DNA from: Microcoleus sp. bin38.metabat.b11b12b14.051
GTDB lineage: Bacteria; Cyanobacteriota; Cyanobacteriia; Cyanobacteriales; Microcoleaceae
Reading direction: 5' to 3'
NCBI RefSeq assembly: GCF_013299165.1
Contig: NZ_JAAFKD010000004.1
Coordinates: forward strand, 124,001 to 188,000
Length of the DNA: 64,000 nt
In this document: piece by piece, positions 38,033-45,875 of the stretch
Layout: each line of letters begins with the position of its first letter
How positions within the stretch are numbered: position 1 is the stretch's first letter
Made by a program: the position numbers and the translations under genes
Notes under the pieces: model-generated
Told to the model about the DNA's origin: nothing
Database searches by the model: none
What the model saw: the letters and a program-made list of their open reading frames with translations, nothing else

Positions 38033-38821
38033 GTGAACAGAGTTATTTTAGTTTTTGACATTGACGGTGTGGTGCGGGATGTGTCCGGTTCCTACAGGCG
38101 GGCGCTGGCGGATGCGGTGGAACATTTCACGGCTGGTGCTTTTCGCCCGAATTCTGCGGATATCGACTCTCTGAAGTCTGAGGGTGTGTGGAATAATGAC
38201 TGGGAAGCGTCTTTAGAGTTGGTTTGCCGTTATTTTGAGGGGATTGGGCGATCGAGAAATCAACTCGCTTTCAACTATGACGAATTAGTCGCTTTTTTCC
38301 AAAGTCGCTATCGCGGGGATAACGAGCAAAATTGGACTGGTTACATTTGTGACGAACCGTTATTGTTAAATCCAGCTTACCTAGAAAATTTAACAATTGG
38401 TGGCGTTGCTTGGGGATTTTTTAGTGGCGCGATGCGGGATGAAGCCGCCTATGTTTTGGAAGGGAAACTCGGCTTAAATTCCCCGGTATTAGTCGCGATG
38501 GAAGATGCACCGGGAAAGCCCGATCCGACGGGACTTTTTGCCACAATTGAACAGTTGGAAAAGTTGCACGGTTTACCCAAGAATTTGCCTGTGATTTATG
38601 CGGGAGATACTGTGGCGGATATTTACACGGCGGTGAAGGCGCGGGAAGTTCAACCAAATCGGGTTTGGCTGGGGGTGGGAATTTTGCCGCCTCACGTTTT
38701 GGATGATTCTGCTCGCTGCGAGGCTTATGCTGCGGCGCTGAATAAAGCAGGTGCAGCAGAGGTTTTCAGGAATGTTGAGGAGTTGACTGCTGCACGAATT
38801 GGAGAGTTAGACGGCGGTTGA
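38033..38821 (+). CDS. HAD-superfamily phosphatase (TIGR01548-like)
   Basis: 262 residues from GTG 38033. HAD motif I is VILVFDIDGVVRD, the cap follows, the middle has the Lys-containing APGKPDPTGL block and the acidic motif is YAGDTVADIYTAV. This pattern is that of a cyanobacterial HAD group sometimes linked to sugar- or histidinol-phosphatase activity; the substrate is not certain. The last codons and stop lie inside the first copy of a 57-bp repeat (38813), so the repeat appears to have replaced or joined the gene end. Confidence 0.87.
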   Translation: MNRVILVFDIDGVVRDVSGSYRRALADAVEHFTAGAFRPNSADIDSLKSEGVWNNDWEASLELVCRYFEGIGRSRNQLAFNYDELVAFFQSRYRGDNEQNWTGYICDEPLLLNPAYLENLTIGGVAWGFFSGAMRDEAAYVLEGKLGLNSPVLVAMEDAPGKPDPTGLFATIEQLEKLHGLPKNLPVIYAGDTVADIYTAVKAREVQPNRVWLGVGILPPHVLDDSARCEAYAAALNKAGAAEVFRNVEELTAARIGELDGG

Positions 38822-39060
38822 AACCGCGTCTACACAAACGATGTCTGCCTCCGCAGACTCAAGAAATACGGCGGTTGAAACCACGTCTACACAAACGATG
38901 TCTGCCTCCGCAGACTCAAGAAATACGGCGGTTGAAACCGCGTCTACACAAACGATGTCTGCCTCCGCAGACTCAATAAAATAACATAATTTAAACCGTC
39001 CGATCTTCAACCTGCGGAGGCAGGTTTTGTTTTTGTAGACGCGGTTTCAACCGCCGTCTT
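38813..39060. repeat. Three 57-bp direct repeats plus an inverted copy
   Basis: Units start at 38813, 38870 and 38927 with GGCGGTTGAAACCGCGTCTA and end in '...gcagactcaagaaatac'. An inverted partial copy ends the block (about 39010-39057). Related units are at 4600-4650, 28520-28630 and 48460-48590. Confidence 0.9.
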
Positions 39061-39148
39061 CTTCGGATGATATTGGCATTTTTGGGGAGAATTCCTGATT
39101 GCAAAATGCCGTACAATCATCGGGATTCTGGAACTTTACCTTTTGCGA

Positions 39149-39967
39149 TTATTTCAAGCTCAAGAATTTATCTAAAGCCCCAACTACAACTGGCGGCCAG
39201 CGACGGGTTTTTGCCACCCAGTCGAGGTCTTTGTAGCGGGAATCGAGACCGATCGCAGCTACCCAATTGCTCTCGGCTTCGCCGCGCTGTCCGGCTTCCC
39301 AAAGACAGGCGCTGAGGGCGGCTCTCATGTCGGCAAATTGAGGGTATCTGCGGACAATGTTTTTCATGTTGCGAATTGCTTCTTTGGTTTGCCCGTTTTG
39401 ATAAAGTGCGAGGGCGTGGTTGGCGCGCGCAAAGGCATATTCGGGGGCTATTTCAAAGGCTTTGCTGTAGTCGGCAATTGCTGTTTTCCATTGTCCTAAA
39501 CCTGCTTCGGCGTTACCTCGGTTGTTGTAAGCGGCTGGATCTTTGGGGTCTAATTCTAGCACGTGGTTGTAGTCGGCGATCGCATCTTCCCAGCGTCCTA
39601 AACCTTCTAGGGCGGTGCCACGGTTGAGGTAGGGATCGGGGGCGTTGGGAGCTAGTTCGATCGCCTTTTCGTAGTCAGCAATCGCTGGTTGTAGCTTGTT
39701 TTGGCTGACTCTCGAATTGCCTCGGTTGCTCCAAGCGGCGGCTTGTAAAGGAAATTTGTCAATAATTTCTGTCCAGAAAGTTTCGGCGGCGGGAAATTTG
39801 CCTTCGTTTGTAGCTTCAAAAGCTTTTTGAACGAGTTCTCCTAATTCTTGCTGCGGAGCGGTGATATCTGTTGGTTGTGCTTGTGCGGAGGCTGGCGCGA
39901 TATTTCCCAACCAAACTAACCCGGTTACGATTAATATTGTAAAAAACGTGAAAAGTGAGCGGCTCAT
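39149..39967 (-). CDS. Exported TPR-repeat protein
   Basis: 272 residues. A signal peptide is likely at 1-28 (TFFTILIVTGLVWLGNIAPASAQAQ). Four to five tetratricopeptide repeats cover about 45-215, e.g. AAAWSNRGNSRVSQNKLQPA, PDPYLNRGTALEGLGRWEDA and PAAYNNRGNAEAGLGQWKTA, which form a protein-binding superhelix. The tail (DLDWVAKTRRWPPVVVGALD) is also seen in cyanobacterial lumen/periplasm TPR proteins. Partner unknown. Minus strand, divergent from cobK. Confidence 0.88.
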   Translation of the reverse strand: MSRSLFTFFTILIVTGLVWLGNIAPASAQAQPTDITAPQQELGELVQKAFEATNEGKFPAAETFWTEIIDKFPLQAAAWSNRGNSRVSQNKLQPAIADYEKAIELAPNAPDPYLNRGTALEGLGRWEDAIADYNHVLELDPKDPAAYNNRGNAEAGLGQWKTAIADYSKAFEIAPEYAFARANHALALYQNGQTKEAIRNMKNIVRRYPQFADMRAALSACLWEAGQRGEAESNWVAAIGLDSRYKDLDWVAKTRRWPPVVVGALDKFLSLK

Positions 39968-40053
39968 TTTTGTTGGCAGTTAAAACTTTACTAAGGACAT
40001 TATTAACCGAAATTGCGGGCGTTGGTTGGATCTGATAAGTTAAAAGTAATTTT

Positions 40054-40803
40054 ATGAAAAAACGTTTATTAATTTTGGGCGGAACGGGGGATGCTGTTGA
40101 ACTGGCAGCCCGAGCTTCTCAACTTGCTGATGTGGAGGTGATATCTTCGCTAGCAGGGCGCACTCAACAGCCTTTGACCCCAAAAACGGGTACGGTGCGG
40201 GTTGGGGGGTTTGGTGGGGCGGCTGGGCTGGCGGAGTTTTTGCGTCGCAGCCCGATCGACTTTTTAATTGATGCGACTCATCCGTTTGCGGCGCAGATTT
40301 CAGCCAATGCTGCGGTGGCTGCGGCTGAGTGCAATGTGCCTCATTTGATGCTGGTGCGCCCACCTTGGGAGGCCGTGGAGGGCGATCGCTGGATTGAAGT
40401 CGCGGCCCACTCGGAGGCTGCAAAGGCTCTATCGGGGCAGTCTGGGCGGGTGTTTCTGACGATTGGGAGGCAGGAATTGGCTGCTTTTGCTGGTTTGGAT
40501 GCTATTTGGTTTTTGATGCGGGCGATCGATCCTCCAGCACCAAATACTCCGATTCCTCAGGGTAAATTGTTATTAGCTAGGGGGCCTTTTTCATTGGAAA
40601 GCGAGCGGCAATTGTTGTTAGAATATCAGATTGATACAATTGTTAGTAAAAATAGTGGTGGCGCCGCTACCTATGCTAAAATTATCGCGGCTAGGGAACT
40701 GGGTATTCCGGTGGTGATGGTGCAGCGGCAGCCTATTCCGAATGTTGAGCGGGTTGCTGATGTAGCCGGGGCGATTTATTGGCTGATTCAGCATTTTAAG
40801 TGA
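40054..40803 (+). CDS. cobK: Precorrin-6A reductase
   Basis: Reduces precorrin-6A (or cobalt-precorrin-6A) to 6B with NAD(P)H in cobalamin synthesis. The 249-residue length fits. Marks: LLILGGTGDAVELAARASQ at the start, VRVGGFGGAAGLAEFL, the IDATHPFAAQISANA signature and VSKNSGGAATYAKIIAARE near the end. The other corrin gene in the window, cbiG-cobJ, lies 8 kb away, so the pathway is dispersed. A block of eight hairpin repeats follows downstream. Confidence 0.94.
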   Translation: MKKRLLILGGTGDAVELAARASQLADVEVISSLAGRTQQPLTPKTGTVRVGGFGGAAGLAEFLRRSPIDFLIDATHPFAAQISANAAVAAAECNVPHLMLVRPPWEAVEGDRWIEVAAHSEAAKALSGQSGRVFLTIGRQELAAFAGLDAIWFLMRAIDPPAPNTPIPQGKLLLARGPFSLESERQLLLEYQIDTIVSKNSGGAATYAKIIAARELGIPVVMVQRQPIPNVERVADVAGAIYWLIQHFK

Positions 40804-40833
40804 AACCAGCCGCGAATATGATTTTATAACAAA

Positions 40834-41361
40834 AGGTTTGTAGTGAGGACTTTAGTCCTTCTTTTTTGCGGACTAAAGTCCTCACTACGAACGGATTTTT
40901 AGGTTTGTAGTGAGGACTTTAGTCCTTCTTTTTTGCGGACTAAAGTCCTCACTACGAACGGATTTTTAGGTTTGTAGTGAGGACTTTAGTCCTTCTTTTT
41001 TGCGGACTAAAGTCCTCACTACGAACGGATTTTTAGGTTTGTAGTGAGGACTTTAGTCCTTCTTTTTTGCGGACTAAAGTCCTCACTACGAACGGATTTT
41101 TAGGTTTGTAGTGAGGACTTTAGTCCTTCTTTTTTGCGGACTAAAGTCCTCACTACGAACATAATTTTAGGTTTGTAGTGAGGACTTTAGTCCTTCTTGA
41201 ATGCGGACTAAAGTCCTCACTACGAACGGATTTTTAGGTTTGTAGTGAGGACTTTAGTCCTTCTTTTTTGCGGACTAAAGTCCTCACTACGAACATAATT
41301 TTAGGTTTGTAGTGAGGACTTTAGTCCTTCTTGAATGCGGACTAAAGTCCTCACTACGAAC
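40834..41361. repeat. Eight-copy 67-bp tandem hairpin repeat
   Basis: Period 67 bp, starts at 40834, 40901, 40968, 41035, 41102, 41169, 41236 and 41303. Each unit holds two opposed arms (AGTGAGGACTTTAGTCC and GGACTAAAGTCCTCACT) around a T-rich loop, so each can fold as a long stem. Copies vary only in the loop (ttttttgcgg or tgaatgcgg) and junction (cggattttt or cataatttt), in an alternating order that suggests recent duplication. Lies between the ends of cobK and the capA-like gene. Confidence 0.95.
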
Positions 41362-41366
41362 CTCTT

Positions 41367-42581
41367 TTAGTTATTAGTTTTGCTATTTAAGGAGTTAAGA
41401 TGATTGTTCATTTCTTGTAAATATGCCTTTAAAACAGGATACTGCGAAGTTGTTAGCAGCGGATCTTTTTTCTGGCTGACAGTTGTTTCTAACGGCAAAA
41501 CGCGATAATTAGTTTTATTATTCAGAGTATAGCGGTGTACCCAAGTCGGAATTGTTTTGATGCTGCTAATTTCTGTGGTTTTTTCGGGGAAGTTTTTGCG
41601 GATATTTACTTGCAAAATTACGCCTAAGTCTGTATACTCTTTGGTCTGACCGGAGATGAAGTTTCCCATGGAATAAATTGCTAGAGCTTTTCTTATTTTG
41701 CCATTCTTTCCTTTAATTTTAAATATTTTGTAGGGTTGGACGACGTGGGGATGGCTGCCGAGAATGATGTCTGCACCGGCTTTCAGGAGGTTTTCAACTA
41801 ATTGTTTTTGTTGGGTGTTCGGCTGTCGCTGATATTCTTCGCCAAAATGCAGGGAAATTGCGATAATGTCTGCTCCTTTTTTTCGGGCTTGGGCGATGTC
41901 TTTGACTATTTTATTTTCGTCAATTAGCGCCACTAAATAATCTTTGCCTTTGGGTATGGGGATGCCGTTGGTGCCGTAGCTGTAGGCTAGCATGGCTAGT
42001 GATATGTTGTTTTTGGTGCTGATTAAAGTTCGATCGCCCGTAGCTTTCGATTTTGCTGTCCCTGTTGACGCAATTTGCCGATCGCCCAAATTCGCGATCG
42101 TCCTGATTACCCCTATTTCTCCCCGATCTAAAGCATGATTGTTGGCAGTTGTCAAGATATTAAATCCAGCTTTTTTCGCAGCATCCAGTAATTGAGCCGG
42201 TGCGTTAAATAGCGGATATCCCGTATATCCGCCCGCATCTTCCCCTGCTAAAGGTGTTTCCAGATTTCCGGTTACCCAATCGCCTTTTGACAGGATACTT
42301 TTGACTGGTGCGAAGAAACTGTCAAAATTGTATGTTTGCTTTTTTGCGTCGTAGCCCGAGATTGTTTGGGTACTGTGCATCATGATGTCGCCGACAGCAA
42401 TTAGTTGTGCTTCTTTAATCTCAGACTTGGGTTTGGCGGGTACAGATGTTGCAATTGGCGATGGCGTCCCGCCCCGCAAGCTAGGGCTTTCTGCAAGCTT
42501 TGGGCTGGTTTTTGGGCTTTGGATGTCGCAGCTTGCGATCGCCAGCAGGACAATTACCGAGAGCCACCGACGAACATTCAT
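41367..42581 (-). CDS. CapA-like metallophosphatase-fold lipoprotein
   Basis: 404 residues with a lipoprotein signal (LSVIVLLAIASC, Cys near 18). The PGA_cap domain follows (about 58-330): LIAVGDIMMHSTQT, DWVTGNLETPLAG, ILTTANNHALDRGEIGV and ADIILGSHPHVVQPYKI, with the metal ligands of the calcineurin-like fold. The family includes CapA/PgsA of poly-gamma-glutamate surface polymer export, but many cyanobacterial members have no such polymer. The linker SLRGGTPSP near residue 35 is encoded by a 'gcgtcccgccccgcaagc' stretch like a dispersed repeat. Confidence 0.9.
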   Translation of the reverse strand: MNVRRWLSVIVLLAIASCDIQSPKTSPKLAESPSLRGGTPSPIATSVPAKPKSEIKEAQLIAVGDIMMHSTQTISGYDAKKQTYNFDSFFAPVKSILSKGDWVTGNLETPLAGEDAGGYTGYPLFNAPAQLLDAAKKAGFNILTTANNHALDRGEIGVIRTIANLGDRQIASTGTAKSKATGDRTLISTKNNISLAMLAYSYGTNGIPIPKGKDYLVALIDENKIVKDIAQARKKGADIIAISLHFGEEYQRQPNTQQKQLVENLLKAGADIILGSHPHVVQPYKIFKIKGKNGKIRKALAIYSMGNFISGQTKEYTDLGVILQVNIRKNFPEKTTEISSIKTIPTWVHRYTLNNKTNYRVLPLETTVSQKKDPLLTTSQYPVLKAYLQEMNNHLNSLNSKTNN

Positions 42582-42721
42582 GATTTATGAGAGTGATTTT
42601 TGGGCTTCTATAGTATCATAAGTAGATTAGTTACATCTAAATAAATAGAATTGTTGCCAAATTAGCAAAATATATTGAGATTATCTGCGTTTATCTGTCT
42701 TTGAATTGAGGAATTTATTGT

Positions 42722-43282
42722 ATGACGATCGCAACTGAACGCATCACCCTTGAAGAATTTCTGAAATTGCCCGAAACCAAACCAGCCAGCGAATACATTG
42801 AGGGCGAAATTATCCAAAAACCTATGCCAAAAACCAAGCACAGCCTATTGCAATTAAGAGGCTGCAACGAAATTAATCGTGTGAGCGAAAATCCCAAGAT
42901 AGCTTACGCTTTTCCCGAGTTGCGGTGTACATTTGGCGGGCGATCGATTGTTCCCGATATTGCGGTACTATTGTGGGAACAAATTCAATTTGATGAGAGC
43001 GGTGAACCGTTAGATGATGTGCTAATTGCACCCAATTGGGCGATCGAAATCCTGTCGCCACAACAAAGCTCAAATCGCGTCACTAGAAAAATTATTCACT
43101 GTCTGCAACATAATTGTCAGTTGGGGTGGCTAGTCGATCCAGAAGATCGATCGATTTTAGCATTTTTGCCCAACCAACAACCGCAATTCTGCGAAGGTAG
43201 CGATGTCGTGCGGGTACCCGAAATGATTCCCCTAAATATCACCGCCGAACAGGTGTTTAGCTGGTTGAGAATGCAATGCTGA
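42722..43282 (+). CDS. Uma2-family putative restriction-like nuclease
   Basis: 186 residues of the Uma2 (DUF820) family, abundant in cyanobacteria with a PD-(D/E)xK nuclease fold. Visible: TLEEFLKLPETKPASEYIEG, the acidic core FGGRSIVPDIAVLLW, and AIEILSPQQSSNRVTRKI, giving the D...ExxxP...K pattern. GAGG 10 bases before the ATG supports the start. The biological role of the family is not settled. Copies of the GGACTTTAGTCC repeat follow at about 43290-43345. Confidence 0.9.
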   Translation: MTIATERITLEEFLKLPETKPASEYIEGEIIQKPMPKTKHSLLQLRGCNEINRVSENPKIAYAFPELRCTFGGRSIVPDIAVLLWEQIQFDESGEPLDDVLIAPNWAIEILSPQQSSNRVTRKIIHCLQHNCQLGWLVDPEDRSILAFLPNQQPQFCEGSDVVRVPEMIPLNITAEQVFSWLRMQC

Positions 43283-43358
43283 ATCAGAAGGTTCGTAGTG
43301 AGGACTTTAGTCCTCATCAAAACCGAGGACTGAAGTCCGAACGATCAAACCAATTTTC

Positions 43359-43754
43359 CTATTTCCGCCACCTGTCAAATTGGTCTTCCGAACAGCCATT
43401 AATAAATTGATTGTTCACCCAACCGTCAAGGATGGTAAAAGTTTCATTAGGAGCATTCCCAGAAGTTCTAGCCGCAATTTTTACCCAATTACCTTGTCTG
43501 CTGACAGCCCGAACTCCGTCTCCTCTTTTGAGTTTAGCTACAACCGGGTAGTTATTGCCGGGGCCTTTGCGAATGTTAACCTCGCCGCCTTTACCTGTGA
43601 TAAACGAGCATTGAGTTTGCTTTTTTAAAGCTTCTACTTTTTCGGGTGAAAGACTTTGCTCTTTACCAAAAACTGGAAAGCTGTAAAGTGAAAAACTCAA
43701 ACTTGCAAAGGCCGCTGCAATAAAAAAGGCTTTTGATTGACTAAAACTCAACAT
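43359..43754 (-). CDS. Exported bacterial SH3-domain protein
   Basis: Start set at ATG 43754 by AGGAG 10 bases upstream; a longer frame would run through a repeat. 131 residues. A signal peptide covers about 1-28 (AFFIAAAFASLSFSLYSFPVFG). A bacterial SH3 fold follows, about 55-125: GGEVNIRKGPGNNYPVVAKL then GWVNNQFINGC. Such domains bind peptidoglycan or peptides. The next gene upstream on the same strand is a cell-wall amidase, and two repeat units separate them, so a wall-linked role is likely. Confidence 0.85.
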   Translation of the reverse strand: MLSFSQSKAFFIAAAFASLSFSLYSFPVFGKEQSLSPEKVEALKKQTQCSFITGKGGEVNIRKGPGNNYPVVAKLKRGDGVRAVSRQGNWVKIAARTSGNAPNETFTILDGWVNNQFINGCSEDQFDRWRK

Positions 43755-43840
43755 TAATTTAATCTCCTGGGGTTGGAAGGACTGAAGTCCTGATTGCGAA
43801 CTAACTTTTTGGGAAGGACTGAAGTCCTTACTACGAACTG

Positions 43841-45655
43841 TTATTTGACGGAGGCAAACCATTCGGTAATGCCTTGGGCAATGGCAGAAGCTAACTTCTG
43901 CTGTTCTGTCGGATTCACAATCCATTCAAACTCTTCGGGATTGATCATAAATCCCAATTCCATTAAAACAGATGGAGTAACGGCAGGACGAGTCATAGCT
44001 AGGTTGTTCCAGAATACACCATAGCTCGGACGGTTCAACTTGGCAACTAAGTAATTGTGCAAAAACATTGCCAAACTGTGCGCTTGCGGGCGAAACCAGA
44101 AAGCGCCGACACCTTTAGTATTAATCGCGTCGCCGTTATCGGGCAAAGCATTGTAGTGAATTGCAATTGCGATCGCAGGTTCCTCTTTTTGAATCATTTC
44201 CACCCTCGGCGGCAAATCCAAATCGACATCTTCCACCCGCGTCATTACCACATTTGCGCCCCGATTGACCAATTCTTCTCGCACCAATTTCGACACTATT
44301 AAAGCTACTGTTTTCTCGCGGTAGCCTGTGGGGCCCACACCACCCGAATCCTGCGGCCCGCCGTGTCCGGGATCTAAAAGTATTTTAATTCCTGACAGCG
44401 GTTTTTCCTCAGAAATCGGCACCGCGCTGGTATTTGTCGGCGGATGTTTTAAAGACAGCACTAAAGTTGTGCCATCGTATCTCAATTTATATCCCCACTG
44501 CTGGGCAGATTTGAGATTGAAAGTGTATTGTACTTGCAGCGGCGATATTTGTTGCCACGCCAAACGCGAAATTACCGGATCATCATCGAGGCGAATAATG
44601 TCAGTTTGAGCGGTGGTATTGTACAGCGTTAAAGTGAATGTGCGTTCACCTTCTTGTACGGTGACTGGGACTGGTATTTCTAAGGGAAATAAGATTTCTG
44701 TCCAGCCGGAAACTTGACGGGATCTGGCGCTGCGAATAATCGATCGCGCAGGCACTGCATCCTTGACAATTCGCACTTCCGATGCTTTAATCCAAGCGCC
44801 GTAATCGAGCCGAATCCATTCTCCCTCGCGCCCGATAACTGTGGCGCGCGTTCCCTTCGGTAGCGGCGTCATCCGAGAGAAATCCGTGCTCGCCCCGGTT
44901 CTAGCAACACCCGGATCTGCGGTGACTTCTGCTACTTCTAACTCGGCTGGAGAGAGGATAGAAATTTTGCCAGTACCAGGCTGGCTGATAGTTTGATCGT
45001 TCATTGTCAGCTCAAACAATGGCACGCCTAAATCAACTTTTTTCCCCGACAATGAGTCTGATTCCGTCTCATTCCCCCCCGGGTTAGGGGGGGTTTTAGC
45101 GCAGCCTTGATATTGTTCCATGCTACTTTTGGCGATCGGGGAGTTTTCACCTAACAAGACAGATTTGTTGTCGGGGAGTTCGACTTGCGATCGCGCTTTT
45201 AGAGGAATATCCACCCCGGCCAATTTTACCGCGACTCGAGCATTCGCCGGGGCGATCGCCCCAAAGCAGATATATTCCCCGGGTAAACTGGCGACATCGA
45301 CTTTCGGAGTCAGGGAATCTTTAGCAAAAGCCAAGCCTGCGGAGACTTCCGGCTGATTCGACTCGCGCGTTACCTTAATTTGAACTTGCTGATTTTCGTA
45401 ACGCAAGCTAAACACATTTTCGCCGATTTGTAGGGGAAAAGTCGGGGCGAAATGGCCGGCGGCGGTGCGGGAAATTTGCTGGCCATTTACCGATACTTGT
45501 CCGGTGGGTGGGGCTGTACCGATGAGAAAAATGCGATCGGCGATTGTTTTGTGGTTGGCGGGGGGATAAGCGACAAACAAAGGTTGAGCGGCCACAGCTA
45601 CAGAGGCGATCGCCATTATCATCCCAAACACAACTAATCCTAGAAATTTTCTCAT
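43841..45655 (-). CDS. N-acetylmuramoyl-L-alanine amidase
   Basis: Cuts the bond between muramic acid and the stem peptide. ATG 45655 (MRKFLGLVVFG) is chosen over a TTG four codons upstream; about 604 residues. A signal peptide covers 1-24. The N-terminal half has beta-rich modules and an SH3-like stretch (ATVIGREGEWIRLDYGAWIK). The C-terminal amidase_3 domain (about 420-600) has ILLDPGHGGPQDSGG (zinc His), a Glu in GYREKTVALIVSKL, IAIAIHYNALPDN (second His) and the catalytic Glu in VLMELGFMINPEEF. The layout resembles cyanobacterial AmiC, which opens septal wall pores for cell-cell junctions in filaments; that role is inference. Confidence 0.93.
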   Translation of the reverse strand: MRKFLGLVVFGMIMAIASVAVAAQPLFVAYPPANHKTIADRIFLIGTAPPTGQVSVNGQQISRTAAGHFAPTFPLQIGENVFSLRYENQQVQIKVTRESNQPEVSAGLAFAKDSLTPKVDVASLPGEYICFGAIAPANARVAVKLAGVDIPLKARSQVELPDNKSVLLGENSPIAKSSMEQYQGCAKTPPNPGGNETESDSLSGKKVDLGVPLFELTMNDQTISQPGTGKISILSPAELEVAEVTADPGVARTGASTDFSRMTPLPKGTRATVIGREGEWIRLDYGAWIKASEVRIVKDAVPARSIIRSARSRQVSGWTEILFPLEIPVPVTVQEGERTFTLTLYNTTAQTDIIRLDDDPVISRLAWQQISPLQVQYTFNLKSAQQWGYKLRYDGTTLVLSLKHPPTNTSAVPISEEKPLSGIKILLDPGHGGPQDSGGVGPTGYREKTVALIVSKLVREELVNRGANVVMTRVEDVDLDLPPRVEMIQKEEPAIAIAIHYNALPDNGDAINTKGVGAFWFRPQAHSLAMFLHNYLVAKLNRPSYGVFWNNLAMTRPAVTPSVLMELGFMINPEEFEWIVNPTEQQKLASAIAQGITEWFASVK

Positions 45656-45875
45656 TATCAATCGCAACTAATTGAGAGTCTGTTGGTTATTTATACTCGA
45701 ACTTACGCTAAGAAACCCGGTTTCTGCGAAAATATTGGGTTGGGTAACGAGAAATATGGGAAGAAACCGGGTTTCTGAGGATTAGGCGTAAGTGCTATTT
45801 ACTATACAAACCCCAGTTGATCAGGTTTGTAGGTGCAATTGGGCGATCGGCGACATAATTTTCCGCATCAAACGA

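Noticed and set aside
38807-39010. A 67-codon minus-strand frame with three repeated 'SAEADIVCVDAVSTAVFLE' units
   Set aside because: It is the translation of the 57-bp DNA repeat, with no start signal and no family.
43755-43925. Longer N-terminus for the SH3 protein
   Set aside because: This part is repeat sequence and overlaps the amidase gene; AGGAG before ATG 43754 and the signal peptide decide the start.
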